NCBI RefSeq assembly: GCF_017368815.1
Contig: NZ_JAFNME010000014.1
Coordinates: 1 to 64,000 of the forward strand
Origin: Comamonas denitrificans
GTDB taxonomy: Bacteria; Pseudomonadota; Gammaproteobacteria; Burkholderiales; Burkholderiaceae_C
DNA: 64,000 nt
Reading direction: 5' to 3'
The notes below the pieces were generated by a model. The model was not told the DNA's origin. It did no database searches and worked only from the letters and a program-made list of their open reading frames with translations. Below are positions 37,215 through 46,347 of the stretch, piece after piece. The translations under genes and the position numbers were made by a program. Positions within the stretch are counted from its first letter, which is position 1. Each line of letters begins with the position of its first letter.

Positions 37215-38230
37215 CAAGCGCCAGCCGCACCGCGCCACTGCCCCCCTGGTTGGCCAGCCAACAAAGCGCTTTGCTGCGCCAGCGTGGCCATGCCTGGCTG
37301 CTGCAAGGCCCGGCCGGGCTGGGGCAGTGGGAGCTGGGCCTGGCCCTGGTGCGCGCCTGGCTGTGTGAAAGTGCCGGGGCCGCCACCGAGGGCGCGTGCG
37401 GCCAGTGCCCCAGCTGCCATGCCATTGCCGTGCATGCCCATGCCGATCTGCTGGTGCTGATGCCTGAAGTGCGCTTGCTGGCGCTGGGCTGGCCCTTGCC
37501 AGAAAAAGCCCAGGCCGAGATTGACGACAAAAAGCGCAAGCCCAGCAAAGAAATTCGCGTCGATGCGCTGCGCCAAGCGGTCGAGTTTTGCCAGCGCACC
37601 AGCGCCCGAGGGCGGGGCAAAGCCGTGTTGGTGTACCCGGCCGAAGACATGAACGCCATTGCCGCCAATACCCTGCTCAAAACCCTGGAAGAGCCAGCGG
37701 GCAGCGTGCGCTTTGTGCTGGCCACCGAAGCGGCCCACCAGCTGCTGCCCACCATTCGCAGCCGCTGCCTGGCCCACACCATGGTCTGGCCGCAGCCGCT
37801 GGCCGCCCAAACCTGGCTTGAAAGCCAAGGCCTGTCGGCCGCCGATGCCCAACTGGCCCTGCGCGCCATGGGCGGCAGCCCCCAGCAAGCCCTGGCCCTG
37901 GCACGCGCCCCCCAGGGCTTGCAGCTGGCCCAGGATTTTGCCCAGTGGGTGCGGGCGGGCGACATGGCGGCCCTGGGCAGTTTGGCCCCCCAAGAGCTGC
38001 TGGGTTGGTTGCAGAAGCTGTGCCACGATTTGATGTGCCTGGCCCAAGGCGCTGCGCCCCGCTATTTTTTGCCCGCCCATTTGCCCCCTGCGCCGCGCTT
38101 GGCCGTGCTGCTGCGCTGGTCGCAGGCGTTAAACCAAGAAATGCGGGTGGCCGAGCACCCTTTTCAGCCCGCTTTAACGGTGCAGGCGCTTGTCGTGCAG
38201 GCCCGTAGCGTCCTACACTCCAAAAACTAA
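37211..38230 (+). CDS. holB: DNA polymerase III subunit delta'
   Basis: A clamp-loader subunit of 339 residues. The AAA+ nucleotide loop is degenerate ([11 protein letters not shown], no GKT), as usual for delta'. The zinc-finger cysteines are in CESAG...[29 protein letters not shown] and LLPTIRSRC (sensor and SRC motifs) are present. GTG 37211 overlaps the tmk stop by three bases, implying translational coupling. Confidence 0.93.
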   Translation: MTSASRTAPLPPWLASQQSALLRQRGHAWLLQGPAGLGQWELGLALVRAWLCESAGAATEGACGQCPSCHAIAVHAHADLLVLMPEVRLLALGWPLPEKAQAEIDDKKRKPSKEIRVDALRQAVEFCQRTSARGRGKAVLVYPAEDMNAIAANTLLKTLEEPAGSVRFVLATEAAHQLLPTIRSRCLAHTMVWPQPLAAQTWLESQGLSAADAQLALRAMGGSPQQALALARAPQGLQLAQDFAQWVRAGDMAALGSLAPQELLGWLQKLCHDLMCLAQGAAPRYFLPAHLPPAPRLAVLLRWSQALNQEMRVAEHPFQPALTVQALVVQARSVLHSKN

Positions 38231-38254
38231 AGCATTGAGAGACTGTTTTCCCGT

Positions 38255-38608
38255 ATGAATGCACCTGCCACTCCCCGTCCCAGCGTATTGCAACAAAACT
38301 TGAAAGAAAAAGGGGCCTTGTATGCCGCCTATATCTCTTCGTTTGCGAACGGGGGTATTTTTATTGCCACGGACCGCGAGTTTCGCCTGGGCGACGATGT
38401 GTATTTGCTCTTGAGCTTGCCGGACGATGCCGTCAAACACCCGATTGCTGGCAAAGTCGGCTGGGTGAACCCGGCCGGGGCGGGGCACCGCTCGCAAGGC
38501 ATTGGGGTGGTTTTCCCGAAAGACCCAAAATGCGAGGAGCTCAAAGCCCGCATCGAAAATGAGCTGGGCACCTGGCTGGGCTCTGACCGCCCCACCCAAA
38601 CCATTTAA
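38255..38608 (+). CDS. PilZ domain-containing protein
   Basis: A 117-residue single PilZ domain. SFANGGIFIATDREFRLGDD and VYLLLSLPDD match the type IV pilus PilZ group, found between holB and tatD as here. The canonical c-di-GMP motif RxxxR at the N-terminus is not evident, so ligand binding is doubtful. In Pseudomonas and Xanthomonas the counterpart is needed for pilus assembly; no other pilus gene is in the window. Confidence 0.88.
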   Translation: MNAPATPRPSVLQQNLKEKGALYAAYISSFANGGIFIATDREFRLGDDVYLLLSLPDDAVKHPIAGKVGWVNPAGAGHRSQGIGVVFPKDPKCEELKARIENELGTWLGSDRPTQTI

Positions 38609-38658
38609 TTTTTTCTTCTGCCTACTCCAACAGCTCCGCAAGGGGCTGTTTTTACTGC

Positions 38659-39477
38659 ATGTTTACCGATTCGCACTGTCATTTGAATTTTCCTGAGCTG
38701 CACCACCAGCTGCCCGCCGTATTGCAGGCCATGCAAGCGGCACAAGTGACCCGCGCCCTGTGCATTGCCTGCACCATGGAAGACTTCCCCCAAGTACACG
38801 CCCTGGCACTGGAGCATCCCCATTTATGGGCCACGGTGGGCGTACACCCTGACACCGAGGGACTGCACGAGCCCAGTGTGGATGAGCTGCTGGCCGCCGC
38901 CGCCTTGCCCCGCGTGGTGGGCATTGGCGAGACGGGGCTGGACTACTACGGCATGCAAGAGCGCAAGGGCGGGCGCAGCATTGCCGATTTGGAGTGGCAG
39001 CGCCAGCGCTTTCGCACCCACATCCGTGCGGCCCAAGCCTGCCGCAAGCCTTTGGTGATTCATACCCGCGCCGCTGCCCAAGACACCTTGGCCATCTTGC
39101 GCGAAGAGGGCGAAGACGGCAGCCACCGCAGCGCTGGCGGGGTGTTTCACTGCTTTACTGAGAGTTTGGCCACCGCCAAGGCGGCGCTGGATTTGGGGTT
39201 TTTTATTTCGTTTTCCGGCATCGTGACCTTTAAAAACGCCCAGGATTTGCGCGATGTGGCCGCGTATGTGCCCTTGGATCGTTTGCTGATTGAAACCGAC
39301 AGCCCCTACCTGGCCCCCATGCCCTACCGGGGCAAGCTCAATAGCCCGGCCTATGTGCCTTACGTGGCCCAGTGCCTGGCCCAGCTGCGCGGTATGGCGG
39401 TAGAAGACATGGCTGCGCTGACGAGCCGCAATTTTGACCGCCTCTTTCCGTGCGTCACGCAAGGGGGCGGCGCATGA
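38659..39477 (+). CDS. TatD family metal-dependent hydrolase
   Basis: A 272-residue TIM-barrel hydrolase. The N-terminal DSHCHLNF has metal ligands H6 and H8; GIGETGLDYY, VIHTRAAAQDTL, GVFHCFTES and LIETDSPYLAP are the remaining TatD/YcfH signatures. Members act as 3'-5' exonucleases or DNases. Its end overlaps the ankyrin gene by four bases. Confidence 0.92.
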   Translation: MFTDSHCHLNFPELHHQLPAVLQAMQAAQVTRALCIACTMEDFPQVHALALEHPHLWATVGVHPDTEGLHEPSVDELLAAAALPRVVGIGETGLDYYGMQERKGGRSIADLEWQRQRFRTHIRAAQACRKPLVIHTRAAAQDTLAILREEGEDGSHRSAGGVFHCFTESLATAKAALDLGFFISFSGIVTFKNAQDLRDVAAYVPLDRLLIETDSPYLAPMPYRGKLNSPAYVPYVAQCLAQLRGMAVEDMAALTSRNFDRLFPCVTQGGGA

Positions 39478-40154
39478 TGGGGCGGCGGCCCCTGGTGCTG
39501 GGCTGTGCGCTGGGGCTGGCGCTGTCGGCGCTGTCTGCCCACGGTGGGGCTTTGGAAGACTTTCAAACCGCCATCGTGCGCGACAACGACCGGGCGATCG
39601 TCAATTTGCTGCTGCGCGGCATGGACCCCAACACCGTTGATGCCCAGGGCCAGCCCGCCTTGGTCAAAGCCTTGCGGCTGGAGTCGTGGCGGGTGGCCGA
39701 TGCCTTGCTGCTGGGCCCCAAACTGGATGTGAACAAGGCCAATCCCCAAGGCGAAACGCCGTTGATGCTGGCCTGCATCAAAGGGCGGTTGGATTTTGTC
39801 GAGCGCCTCTTGCAAAAAGGGGCCCAGGCCAACCGCCCCGGCTGGACTCCGCTGCACTACGCCGCCAGTGCCGACCACCCTGACAGCGTGGCCATTGCCC
39901 GGCTGCTGATTCAGGAGCATTACGCCTACATTGATGCCCAATCCCCCAATGGCAGCACCCCGCTGATGCTGGCGGCGCAATATGGCTCCCAAGCCATGGT
40001 GGAGTTGCTGCTGGAAGAGGGGGCCGATAGCCACGTGCGCAACCAGTTGGGCCTGGCGGCGCAGGATTTTGCCCAGCGCTCGCAGCGCGACTATTTGGTG
40101 GAGCTGTTGCAGGCGCAGCGGCGCAGCAGTCGGCGCGCGCCAGCGTCTTGGTAA
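39474..40154 (+). CDS. Exported ankyrin-repeat protein
   Basis: A 226-residue protein with an N-terminal signal peptide (PLVLGCALGLALSALSAHGG) and about four ankyrin repeats over residues 30-210: NPQGETPLMLACIKGRLDFV, PGWTPLHYAASADHPDSVA, NGSTPLMLAAQYGSQAMVE. Likely periplasmic and a protein-binding module. The start could be ATG 39474 or 39477; both overlap the tatD stop. The partner is unknown. The gene ends in a basic, serine-rich tail. Confidence 0.85.
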   Translation: MMGRRPLVLGCALGLALSALSAHGGALEDFQTAIVRDNDRAIVNLLLRGMDPNTVDAQGQPALVKALRLESWRVADALLLGPKLDVNKANPQGETPLMLACIKGRLDFVERLLQKGAQANRPGWTPLHYAASADHPDSVAIARLLIQEHYAYIDAQSPNGSTPLMLAAQYGSQAMVELLLEEGADSHVRNQLGLAAQDFAQRSQRDYLVELLQAQRRSSRRAPASW

Positions 40155-40162
40155 GACTTGTT

Positions 40163-40257
40163 TAAAAGAAGCTGGTTGCGCATAATTTATAACGGTTTTG
40201 AATTGTTTTTAATTCAAATTACTTGTAAATTATGCGCAAACAGCTCCCTTTTTTATA
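40163..40257. repeat. Dispersed palindrome between convergent genes
   Basis: AAGCTGGTTGCGCATAATTTA (40170-40190) pairs with TAAATTATGCGCAAACAGCT (40226-40245), with one or two mismatches. The right side ends CCCTTTTTT. An inner AATT-rich stem lies between. It separates the ankyrin gene from msbA and can terminate both. Confidence 0.86.
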
Positions 40258-40258
40258 G

Positions 40259-42058
40259 TTAGTGCTCGACGGCACCAAAAGCCTGCAAGCGGGCGTACAA
40301 GCCATCGTGGGCCAACAGCTCGGCATGCGTGCCTTGCTCCGCGATGCGGCCTTGCTGCATCACCACCACCCGGTCGGCATGCTCAATGGTGGAGAGCCGG
40401 TGGGCAATCACCAAGGTGGTGCGCCCTTGCATCAGGCGCTGCAGGGCTTGCTGCACCAGGCGTTCAGATTCGGTGTCCAGGGCGGAGGTGGCCTCGTCCA
40501 GAATCAAAATCGGCGCATCTTTGTACAACGCACGGGCAATGGCCAAGCGCTGGCGCTGGCCGCCGGACAACTGGCTGGCGTTGTGCCCCAGCGGGGTGTG
40601 AATGCCCTGGGGCAGGGCACGCACATGCTCGGCCAAATTAGCCGCCTCCAGGCACTGCCACACGCGCTCTTCGTTGATGGACGCACTGCCCAAAGCGACG
40701 TTGGCGGCCACGCTGTCATTGAACATCACCACGTCTTGGCTGACCATGGCAAATTGCTGGCGCAAATAGGCCAAATCCCACTGCGGCAGCGGCACGCCGT
40801 CAATCAAAACTTGCCCGCTATTGGGCTGCAAAAAGCGCGGTAGCAAATTCACCAAGGTGGTTTTTCCCGCCCCCGAGGGGCCCACCAGGGCCACCACCTG
40901 GCCGGGCTGCACATCCAGGTCAATGTGCTGCAGCGCAGGGGCCAGGTCGTCTCCAAACTGCAGGCCTACTTGCTGCAAAACAATGTGGCCGCGAACCGGC
41001 GTGGGCTGGGCGGTCCCGCCAGTCTCGGCCAGGCTGCCTTCGAGCAGGGCCAAGCCGCGCTCTAAAGCGGCAACGCCGTGCGTCAGGGGCTTGGCCACGT
41101 CGGCCACCCGGCGCAGCGGCGCAATCAGCATCAGCATGGCGCTGATAAAAGCCACAAAACTGCCCACCGACACCGGCTCGCCCGCGCTGCCCGCCTGGCG
41201 GCCCTGCCACAGGGCAATGCAAATGACCGCCGACAAGGCCATGGCAGCCAGCAGCTGGGTGGTGGGTGTCATAGCCGAAGAGGCAATCGTCGATTTAATG
41301 TTCAAGCTGCGCAATTGGCGGCTTAAATTCCAAAAGCGCTGGTTTTGCGCCGCTTGCGCCCCATGCAGGCGCACCATGCGGTGGGCCAGAACGTTTTCCT
41401 CCACCACATAGGCCAGCTCATCGGTGGCTTGTTGGCTGATTTTGGTAATGCGGTAGAGGCGCTTGGAGAGGGTTTTCATAATCCACGCCACGCCAGGCAC
41501 GATGACTGCGACAGACATCGTCAGCTGCCAATTGAGGTAGAGCAGGTAAGCGAGCAGGGCCACCAGGGTAAAACCATCGCGCGAGATCACCAAAAAGGCT
41601 TGCACCAACTGCTGCGCCCCGGTTTGCACCTCGTACACCACCGTGTTGGACAAGGCACTGGCCGAATGGCGTGCAAACAGCCCCATTTGGGCTTGCTGCA
41701 CCCGCTCAAACAAGTCTTTGCGCAGGGCCAGCATGCCATCATTGGCAACGCGGGCCAGCGCGTATTGCGCGATAAATTGCGCAACCCCACGCACAAAAAA
41801 CAAGCCAATGATGAATACCGGAACCAGCCACAGGTTGAGGTCACCCTGGGTAAACCCATTGTCCAACAAGGGTTTGAGCAGCGCGGGAATCAATGGCTCC
41901 GTGGCTGCGCCCACCAGCGTGGCCAACAGCGCGCCAGCCCAGGTCCAACGCAAATTACCCCAAAAGTAGGGGGCCACCCGGCGCAGGCGTTGGCGCAAAG
42001 GCAGGGATTGAATCCCCGAGAGGGCATTGCTGGGCACGGCGGCAGTGGGTTCAGGCAT
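40259..42058 (-). CDS. msbA: Lipid A export ATP-binding/permease protein MsbA
   Basis: A 599-residue half-transporter flipping lipid A-core across the inner membrane. Six-helix ABC type 1 membrane domain (about residues 30-330) and one nucleotide-binding domain with Walker A GPSGAGKTTL, the signature LSGGQRQRLAIARAL, Walker B ILILDEATSALD and the switch histidine in VIAHRLSTIEHAD. MsbA is the best name among ABC exporters of this class; a related lipid flippase cannot be fully excluded. Confidence 0.88.
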   Translation of the reverse strand: MPEPTAAVPSNALSGIQSLPLRQRLRRVAPYFWGNLRWTWAGALLATLVGAATEPLIPALLKPLLDNGFTQGDLNLWLVPVFIIGLFFVRGVAQFIAQYALARVANDGMLALRKDLFERVQQAQMGLFARHSASALSNTVVYEVQTGAQQLVQAFLVISRDGFTLVALLAYLLYLNWQLTMSVAVIVPGVAWIMKTLSKRLYRITKISQQATDELAYVVEENVLAHRMVRLHGAQAAQNQRFWNLSRQLRSLNIKSTIASSAMTPTTQLLAAMALSAVICIALWQGRQAGSAGEPVSVGSFVAFISAMLMLIAPLRRVADVAKPLTHGVAALERGLALLEGSLAETGGTAQPTPVRGHIVLQQVGLQFGDDLAPALQHIDLDVQPGQVVALVGPSGAGKTTLVNLLPRFLQPNSGQVLIDGVPLPQWDLAYLRQQFAMVSQDVVMFNDSVAANVALGSASINEERVWQCLEAANLAEHVRALPQGIHTPLGHNASQLSGGQRQRLAIARALYKDAPILILDEATSALDTESERLVQQALQRLMQGRTTLVIAHRLSTIEHADRVVVMQQGRIAEQGTHAELLAHDGLYARLQAFGAVEH

Positions 42059-42152
42059 GGCGCGGGATTCTAAGTGGTAACCCTTGATTTTTTCGGGTCA
42101 GGATGCAGTTGGATACGGGTTTGCCCAGGATGTTGGGCAGCAGAGGCGATAA

Positions 42153-42178
42153 CTATGTGTACCATCTATGTGTACCAT
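42153..42178 (+). repeat. 13-bp tandem duplication upstream of tolB
   Basis: CTATGTGTACCAT occurs twice head to tail, exactly, 44 bp before the tolB start. It may be a replication-slippage duplication or a paired protein site; nothing decides between these. Confidence 0.7.
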
Positions 42179-42221
42179 ATTCGGTGGTAGAGGCTTGCAA
42201 GCTTCTTTTGAGCGGATATTC

Positions 42222-43547
42222 ATGACACTCACTTCTCTTTCTTCTGTGCACTCCCCGGTTCTTTCTTCCAGCGTTGTAGCCACTTCGCGGCGCAGCGTGT
42301 TGGCCTTGCTGGCCGCAGCCCCAGCCGCTCCGGCGCTGGCGCAATTTCGGGTGGAAATTTCAGGCGTTGGCCTGCGCCAGCTGCCCATTGCCCTGCCTGC
42401 GTTGCGCGGTGAAGGCACGGCGCCGCAAAAAATCTCGCAAATCATTCAAGCCGATTTGGAGCGCAGCGGCCTGTTCCGTGGCGTGCCCGCAGGCGATGTG
42501 CAGCTTGATGAAAACTCGGTCCCCGATATGGCCCAGTGGCGCCAGCGTGCGGCGGATGCTTTGTCCTGCGGCAGCCTCACCAAACTGGCCGATGGCCGCT
42601 ATGACGTGCGCTTTCGGTTGTGGGATGTGGTCAAAGCCCAAGATTTGGGTGGCCAAGGCTTTGTGGTGGTGCAAGGCGACTTGCGCTTGGTAGCGCACCG
42701 AATTGCCGACTACATCTACGAAAAACTCACCGGCGAGCGCGGTGTTTTCTCCACCCGCATTGCCTATGTCACCAAAGGCGGCAGCCGCTATGTGCTGTGG
42801 GTGGCCGATGCCGATGGGGAAAATGCCCAGTCCGCCTTGGCCAGTGCCGAGCCGATTATTTCCCCCGCTTGGTCGCCCAACGGCACGCAGCTGGCCTATG
42901 TGTCGTTTGAATCGCGCAAGCCGGTGGTGTATGTGCACGATGTGGCCAGTGGCCAGCGGCGCATTGTGGCCAATTTCCGGGGCTCCAACAGTGCCCCAGC
43001 GTGGTCCCCCGACGGCAGCCAATTGGCCGTGACCCTGAGCCGCGATGGCTTGTCGCAGCTGTACCTGATTGATGCCCAAGGTGGTCAGCCACGCCGCTTG
43101 ATGCAAAACAGCGGCATTGATACCGAGGCTACTTTTGCCCCAGATGGGCAAAGCCTGTACTTTGTCAGCGATCGTGGTGGATCCCCCCAGATTTACAAAG
43201 TGGGAGTCGGTGGGGGCAATGCCCAGCGCGTGACGTTCAGTGGCAACTACAACATCTCGCCCAGCATCAGCCCAGACGGTAAAACCTTGGCCTATATCTC
43301 GCGCGTTGGCGGCGCGTTCAAGTTGCATGTGCTGGATCTGGACTCTGGCACTGTCACAGCCTTGACCGATACCTCTGACGATGAAAGCCCCAGCTTTGCG
43401 CCCAACAGCCGGTTGCTGGTGTACGCCACCCGCCAGGGCGGTGAAGCATTGATGACCACGACGCTGGACGGCAAGATCAAAGCCCGGCTGGCGGGCAAGG
43501 GTGGAGATATCCGTGAACCGGCCTGGGGCCCCTATCAAAAATATTGA
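42222..43547 (+). CDS. tolB: Tol-Pal system periplasmic protein TolB
   Basis: A 441-residue periplasmic beta-propeller linking TolA and Pal. An N-terminal secretion signal ends at PAAPALA; it contains SRRSVLALLA, a twin-arginine-like stretch. The N-terminal alpha/beta domain is followed by propeller blades with repeated SPDG-type motifs (PAWSPNGTQLAYVS, PAWSPDGSQLAV, SPDGKTLAYIS). Start ATG 42222. pal and cpoB follow, but tolQRA are 31 kb away. Confidence 0.94.
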   Translation: MTLTSLSSVHSPVLSSSVVATSRRSVLALLAAAPAAPALAQFRVEISGVGLRQLPIALPALRGEGTAPQKISQIIQADLERSGLFRGVPAGDVQLDENSVPDMAQWRQRAADALSCGSLTKLADGRYDVRFRLWDVVKAQDLGGQGFVVVQGDLRLVAHRIADYIYEKLTGERGVFSTRIAYVTKGGSRYVLWVADADGENAQSALASAEPIISPAWSPNGTQLAYVSFESRKPVVYVHDVASGQRRIVANFRGSNSAPAWSPDGSQLAVTLSRDGLSQLYLIDAQGGQPRRLMQNSGIDTEATFAPDGQSLYFVSDRGGSPQIYKVGVGGGNAQRVTFSGNYNISPSISPDGKTLAYISRVGGAFKLHVLDLDSGTVTALTDTSDDESPSFAPNSRLLVYATRQGGEALMTTTLDGKIKARLAGKGGDIREPAWGPYQKY

Positions 43548-43634
43548 AATTGCCCAGAATTTTTGCGTCAACCCTTTCCTCTGATTAACCGTTTTTTACT
43601 GTTCTAGGATTTTCTAGGCTTGGAGTAATTTTCT

Positions 43635-44150
43635 ATGAAAACTTTTCAACGTATCGCCTTGATGGCTGCTGCTGCAGCGGTGATGGCTGGCTGCAGCTCG
43701 GGGGTCAAACTCAATGATGCTTCGGTCGAAGATCGCAACGCCAATGCCAACGCCACCAGCGGTGTGACCGGTGTGGACTTGACTGGTAAAGACATCGCTC
43801 CCGATGGCGGCCCGGCCAACGTGGGCCGCGTGGTGTACTTTGACTTTGACAGCTATGTGGTCAAGGCCGATGCCCAAGGCTTGATCGATGGCAATGCCCG
43901 CTTCCTGAAAGCCGATGCCAACCGCAAAGTGGTGGTGGAAGGCCACACCGACGAGCGCGGTGGTCGTGAGTACAACTTGGCCCTGGGTCAAAAGCGTGCT
44001 GAAGCCGTGCGTCGCTCGCTCAATTTGTTGGGCGTGCAAGACAGCCAAGTCGAAGCCGTGAGCTTTGGCAAGGAAAAACCCGCTGTGGAAGGCGCGAATG
44101 AGGCCGCTTATTCGCAAAACCGCCGCGCTGAACTGTCTTACCGCCGTTAA
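43635..44150 (+). CDS. pal: Peptidoglycan-associated lipoprotein Pal
   Basis: An outer-membrane lipoprotein of 171 residues that binds peptidoglycan. The lipobox is VMAGC, acylated at C20. The OmpA-like domain (about 60-171) holds VYFDFDSYVVKADAQ and VEGHTDERGGREYNLALGQKRA, where the diaminopimelate-binding residues lie. It sits between tolB and cpoB. Confidence 0.97.
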   Translation: MKTFQRIALMAAAAAVMAGCSSGVKLNDASVEDRNANANATSGVTGVDLTGKDIAPDGGPANVGRVVYFDFDSYVVKADAQGLIDGNARFLKADANRKVVVEGHTDERGGREYNLALGQKRAEAVRRSLNLLGVQDSQVEAVSFGKEKPAVEGANEAAYSQNRRAELSYRR

Positions 44151-44163
44151 TTTTTCTTAACCG

Positions 44164-44916
44164 ATGCAGATGCTCATCCCCTCTTTCCATCCAATCATGC
44201 GTGCCATCGCTGTACTGGGAGCCAGTATGGCTTTCCTGCCCAGCGCCCATGCGCTGTTTGAAGATGCCGAAGCCCGTCGTGCCATTTTGGAGCTGCGCCA
44301 ACGCTTTGATGCTAGCGCCCAAGAAAATGCACAAATGCGCCGCAGCCTGCTCGATTTGCAAGCGCAAATCGAAACCTTGCGCGGCGATTTGGCCCAATTG
44401 CGTGGCCAAAACGAGCAGTTGGCCCGTGAAGCTTCGGAAATTCAGCGCACACAAAACGATTTGGCCCAGGGGGTGGATGAGCGTTTGAGCCGGTTTGAGC
44501 CGGGTGAAGTGCAGGTCGATGGCCTGCGCTTCATCGCTCAGCCGCAAGAGCGCAATGATTTCGAGGTGGCCTTGGAGCAGTTTCGCGCGGGCAATTTTGC
44601 CGCTGCACGCAAATCCTTTGCCGCCTTTATCAATACTTACAAGCAAAGTGGCTACCTGCCCTCAGCCCGGTTTTGGCTGGCCAACACCCAGTACGCTGAT
44701 CGCGACTATAAAAACGCCGTACAAAACTACCGGGCCGTGGTCAATGCAGGGCCCCAGCACGAAAAAGCGCCAGAAGCGGCCTTGTCTCTGGCGAACTGCC
44801 AATTGGAGTTGAAGGACAGCAAGTCGGCCCGCCAAACCTTGGAGGCCTTGCTGCGTGATTACCCCAGCAGCGATGCTGCCGCCACGGGCAAGTCATTGCT
44901 CAATAGCTTGAAATAA
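44164..44916 (+). CDS. cpoB: Cell division coordinator CpoB (YbgF)
   Basis: A periplasmic 250-residue protein linking Tol-Pal with peptidoglycan synthesis. A signal peptide ends near PSAHA; a trimerising coiled coil follows (about 40-105, LRQRFDASAQENAQMRRSL), then three TPR-like repeats in the C-terminal half (FEVALEQFRAGNFAAARKSF, YLPSARFWLANTQYADRDYK). ATG 44164; ATG 44170 is an alternative. It begins 14 bp after pal. Confidence 0.94.
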   Translation: MQMLIPSFHPIMRAIAVLGASMAFLPSAHALFEDAEARRAILELRQRFDASAQENAQMRRSLLDLQAQIETLRGDLAQLRGQNEQLAREASEIQRTQNDLAQGVDERLSRFEPGEVQVDGLRFIAQPQERNDFEVALEQFRAGNFAAARKSFAAFINTYKQSGYLPSARFWLANTQYADRDYKNAVQNYRAVVNAGPQHEKAPEAALSLANCQLELKDSKSARQTLEALLRDYPSSDAAATGKSLLNSLK

Positions 44917-44919
44917 AGC

Positions 44920-45792
44920 ATGGCTGGTTTTGCTCCTGCTATCGCCGACCCTGTCGGCGATTCTTTTTTAGCCAAACCCAGCCTTGATGCTGACGCTGCA
45001 GCGGATGCGCAGCGCCGGTTTGGTGGCCTGCAGCGTCTGTATGGACTGAATGGGGCCCAGCAGATCAGGGCCAGCCACGTGGTGGTCGTCGGTATTGGGG
45101 GGGTTGGGTCATGGGCCGCCGAGGCCCTGGCCCGCAGTGGCGTAGGGCGGCTGACGCTGATTGATATGGACCATATTGCGCCATCCAATATCAACCGCCA
45201 AATTCACGCGCTTACGCCCACCATTGGCCAGGCCAAGGTGCTGGCCATGCAAGAGCGCATTGCCAGCATTCATCCAAGCTGCCAAGTTATTACGGTTGAT
45301 GATTTTGTGACCCCTGAGAATTGGCCTGGCTTGCTCACCCATCCGGTGGATGCCGTCATCGATGCCTGTGACCAAATGAGCGCCAAATTAGCGATGGCAC
45401 AGTGGGCGCGCAAAACCGGGCAATGCTTTATCACCGTAGGGGCTGCGGGCGGCAAACGTTTGGCACACAAGGTCGATATTGATGATCTGGTAGCCACCAC
45501 CCATGACCCCTTGCTGGCCCAGTTGCGCTACCGTCTGCGCAAGCACGATGGAGCACCTCGCGGTGGCAAAAAAATCGGTGTACCGTGCGTTTTTAGCCGC
45601 GAGGCTGTAGCTGGCCCCGATGCCTCATGCCAGTTGGAGGCAGGCGGCAGCCCCGATGGCAGCCTTAATTGCCATGGTTACGGTTCAGTGGTGGCCGTGA
45701 CGGCCACTTTTGGGCAATGTGCCGCCGGTTGGGTGTTGGATCGATTGGCACACAACAAGCCGCAGCAGGAAAAAAATCATGGTTTTTCCTAG
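44920..45792 (+). CDS. tcdA: tRNA threonylcarbamoyladenosine dehydratase
   Basis: An E1/ThiF-like enzyme of 290 residues that cyclises the t6A37 modification of ANN-decoding tRNAs, such as tRNA-Lys. ATP loop VVVGIGGVGSWAAEALARSGVG, LIDMDHIAPSNINRQ, and the DACDQMSAKLAM stretch match TcdA/CsdL. It is placed immediately upstream of three tRNA-Lys genes, a natural substrate, although this neighbourhood may be chance. Confidence 0.93.
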   Translation: MAGFAPAIADPVGDSFLAKPSLDADAAADAQRRFGGLQRLYGLNGAQQIRASHVVVVGIGGVGSWAAEALARSGVGRLTLIDMDHIAPSNINRQIHALTPTIGQAKVLAMQERIASIHPSCQVITVDDFVTPENWPGLLTHPVDAVIDACDQMSAKLAMAQWARKTGQCFITVGAAGGKRLAHKVDIDDLVATTHDPLLAQLRYRLRKHDGAPRGGKKIGVPCVFSREAVAGPDASCQLEAGGSPDGSLNCHGYGSVVAVTATFGQCAAGWVLDRLAHNKPQQEKNHGFS

Positions 45793-45863
45793 GCACCAAA
45801 AAAATACTGCTAGAATATCGGTCTTCGCTGGTTAGGATGATTTTTAATTAACTTGATTAGCAT

Positions 45864-45939
45864 GGGTCTTTAGCTCAGCCGGTAGAGCAGCGGACTTTTA
45901 ATCCGTTGGTCGCGAGTTCGAATCTCGCAGGACCCACCA
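45864..45939 (+). tRNA. tRNA-Lys (TTT), copy 1
   Basis: 76 nt with encoded CCA; acceptor GGGTCTT pairs with the 3' AGGACCC side with one bulge-like mismatch; the anticodon loop CTTTTAA gives TTT. A -10 element TAGAAT lies at 45811-45816; no clear -35. Confidence 0.96.
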
Positions 45940-45977
45940 AACCATTTCTTTGCAATCGGGCGCATGCCCAGTTGCTT

Positions 45978-46053
45978 GGGTCTTTAGCTCAGCCGGTAGA
46001 GCAGCGGACTTTTAATCCGTTGGTCGCGAGTTCGAATCTCGCAGGACCCACCA
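45978..46053 (+). tRNA. tRNA-Lys (TTT), copy 2
   Basis: Identical to copy 1. The 114-bp period includes a 38-bp spacer with the small hairpin GGGCGCATGCCC. Confidence 0.96.
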
Positions 46054-46091
46054 AACTCTTTCTTTGCAATCGGGCGCATGCCCAGTTGCTT

Positions 46092-46167
46092 GGGTCTTTA
46101 GCTCAGCCGGTAGAGCAGCGGACTTTTAATCCGTTGGTCGCGAGTTCGAATCTCGCAGGACCCACCA
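46092..46167 (+). tRNA. tRNA-Lys (TTT), copy 3
   Basis: Identical to copies 1 and 2. The preceding spacer differs from the first one in three adjacent bases (CAT to CTC). A terminator follows. Confidence 0.96.
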
Positions 46168-46171
46168 AACC

Positions 46172-46207
46172 AAAAAGCATCTCAATCCACGGTTGAGATG
46201 CTTTTTT
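46172..46207 (+). terminator. Rho-independent terminator after tRNA-Lys
   Basis: The stem AAAAAGCATCTCAA (46172-46185) with TTGAGATGCTTTTT (46193-46206), seven-base loop, then more T residues. Confidence 0.93.
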
Positions 46208-46347
46208 TATGCCTATGCCCGGCATAGATGGTGCCGGTGCGCTGATGCCCCCTTTATGCGCGTAAAGCCGTATGGCGCATTTCTGACAGGAATTCAATAA
46301 TTTTTTATGGAATATCCGTTGGAAATAGCTGCTTTGGAGGGGACGCT

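Noticed and set aside
45864-46167. CRISPR-like regular repeats
   Set aside because: The repeated 76-bp unit is a tRNA-Lys gene and the spacers are nearly identical, so this is a tandem tRNA array.
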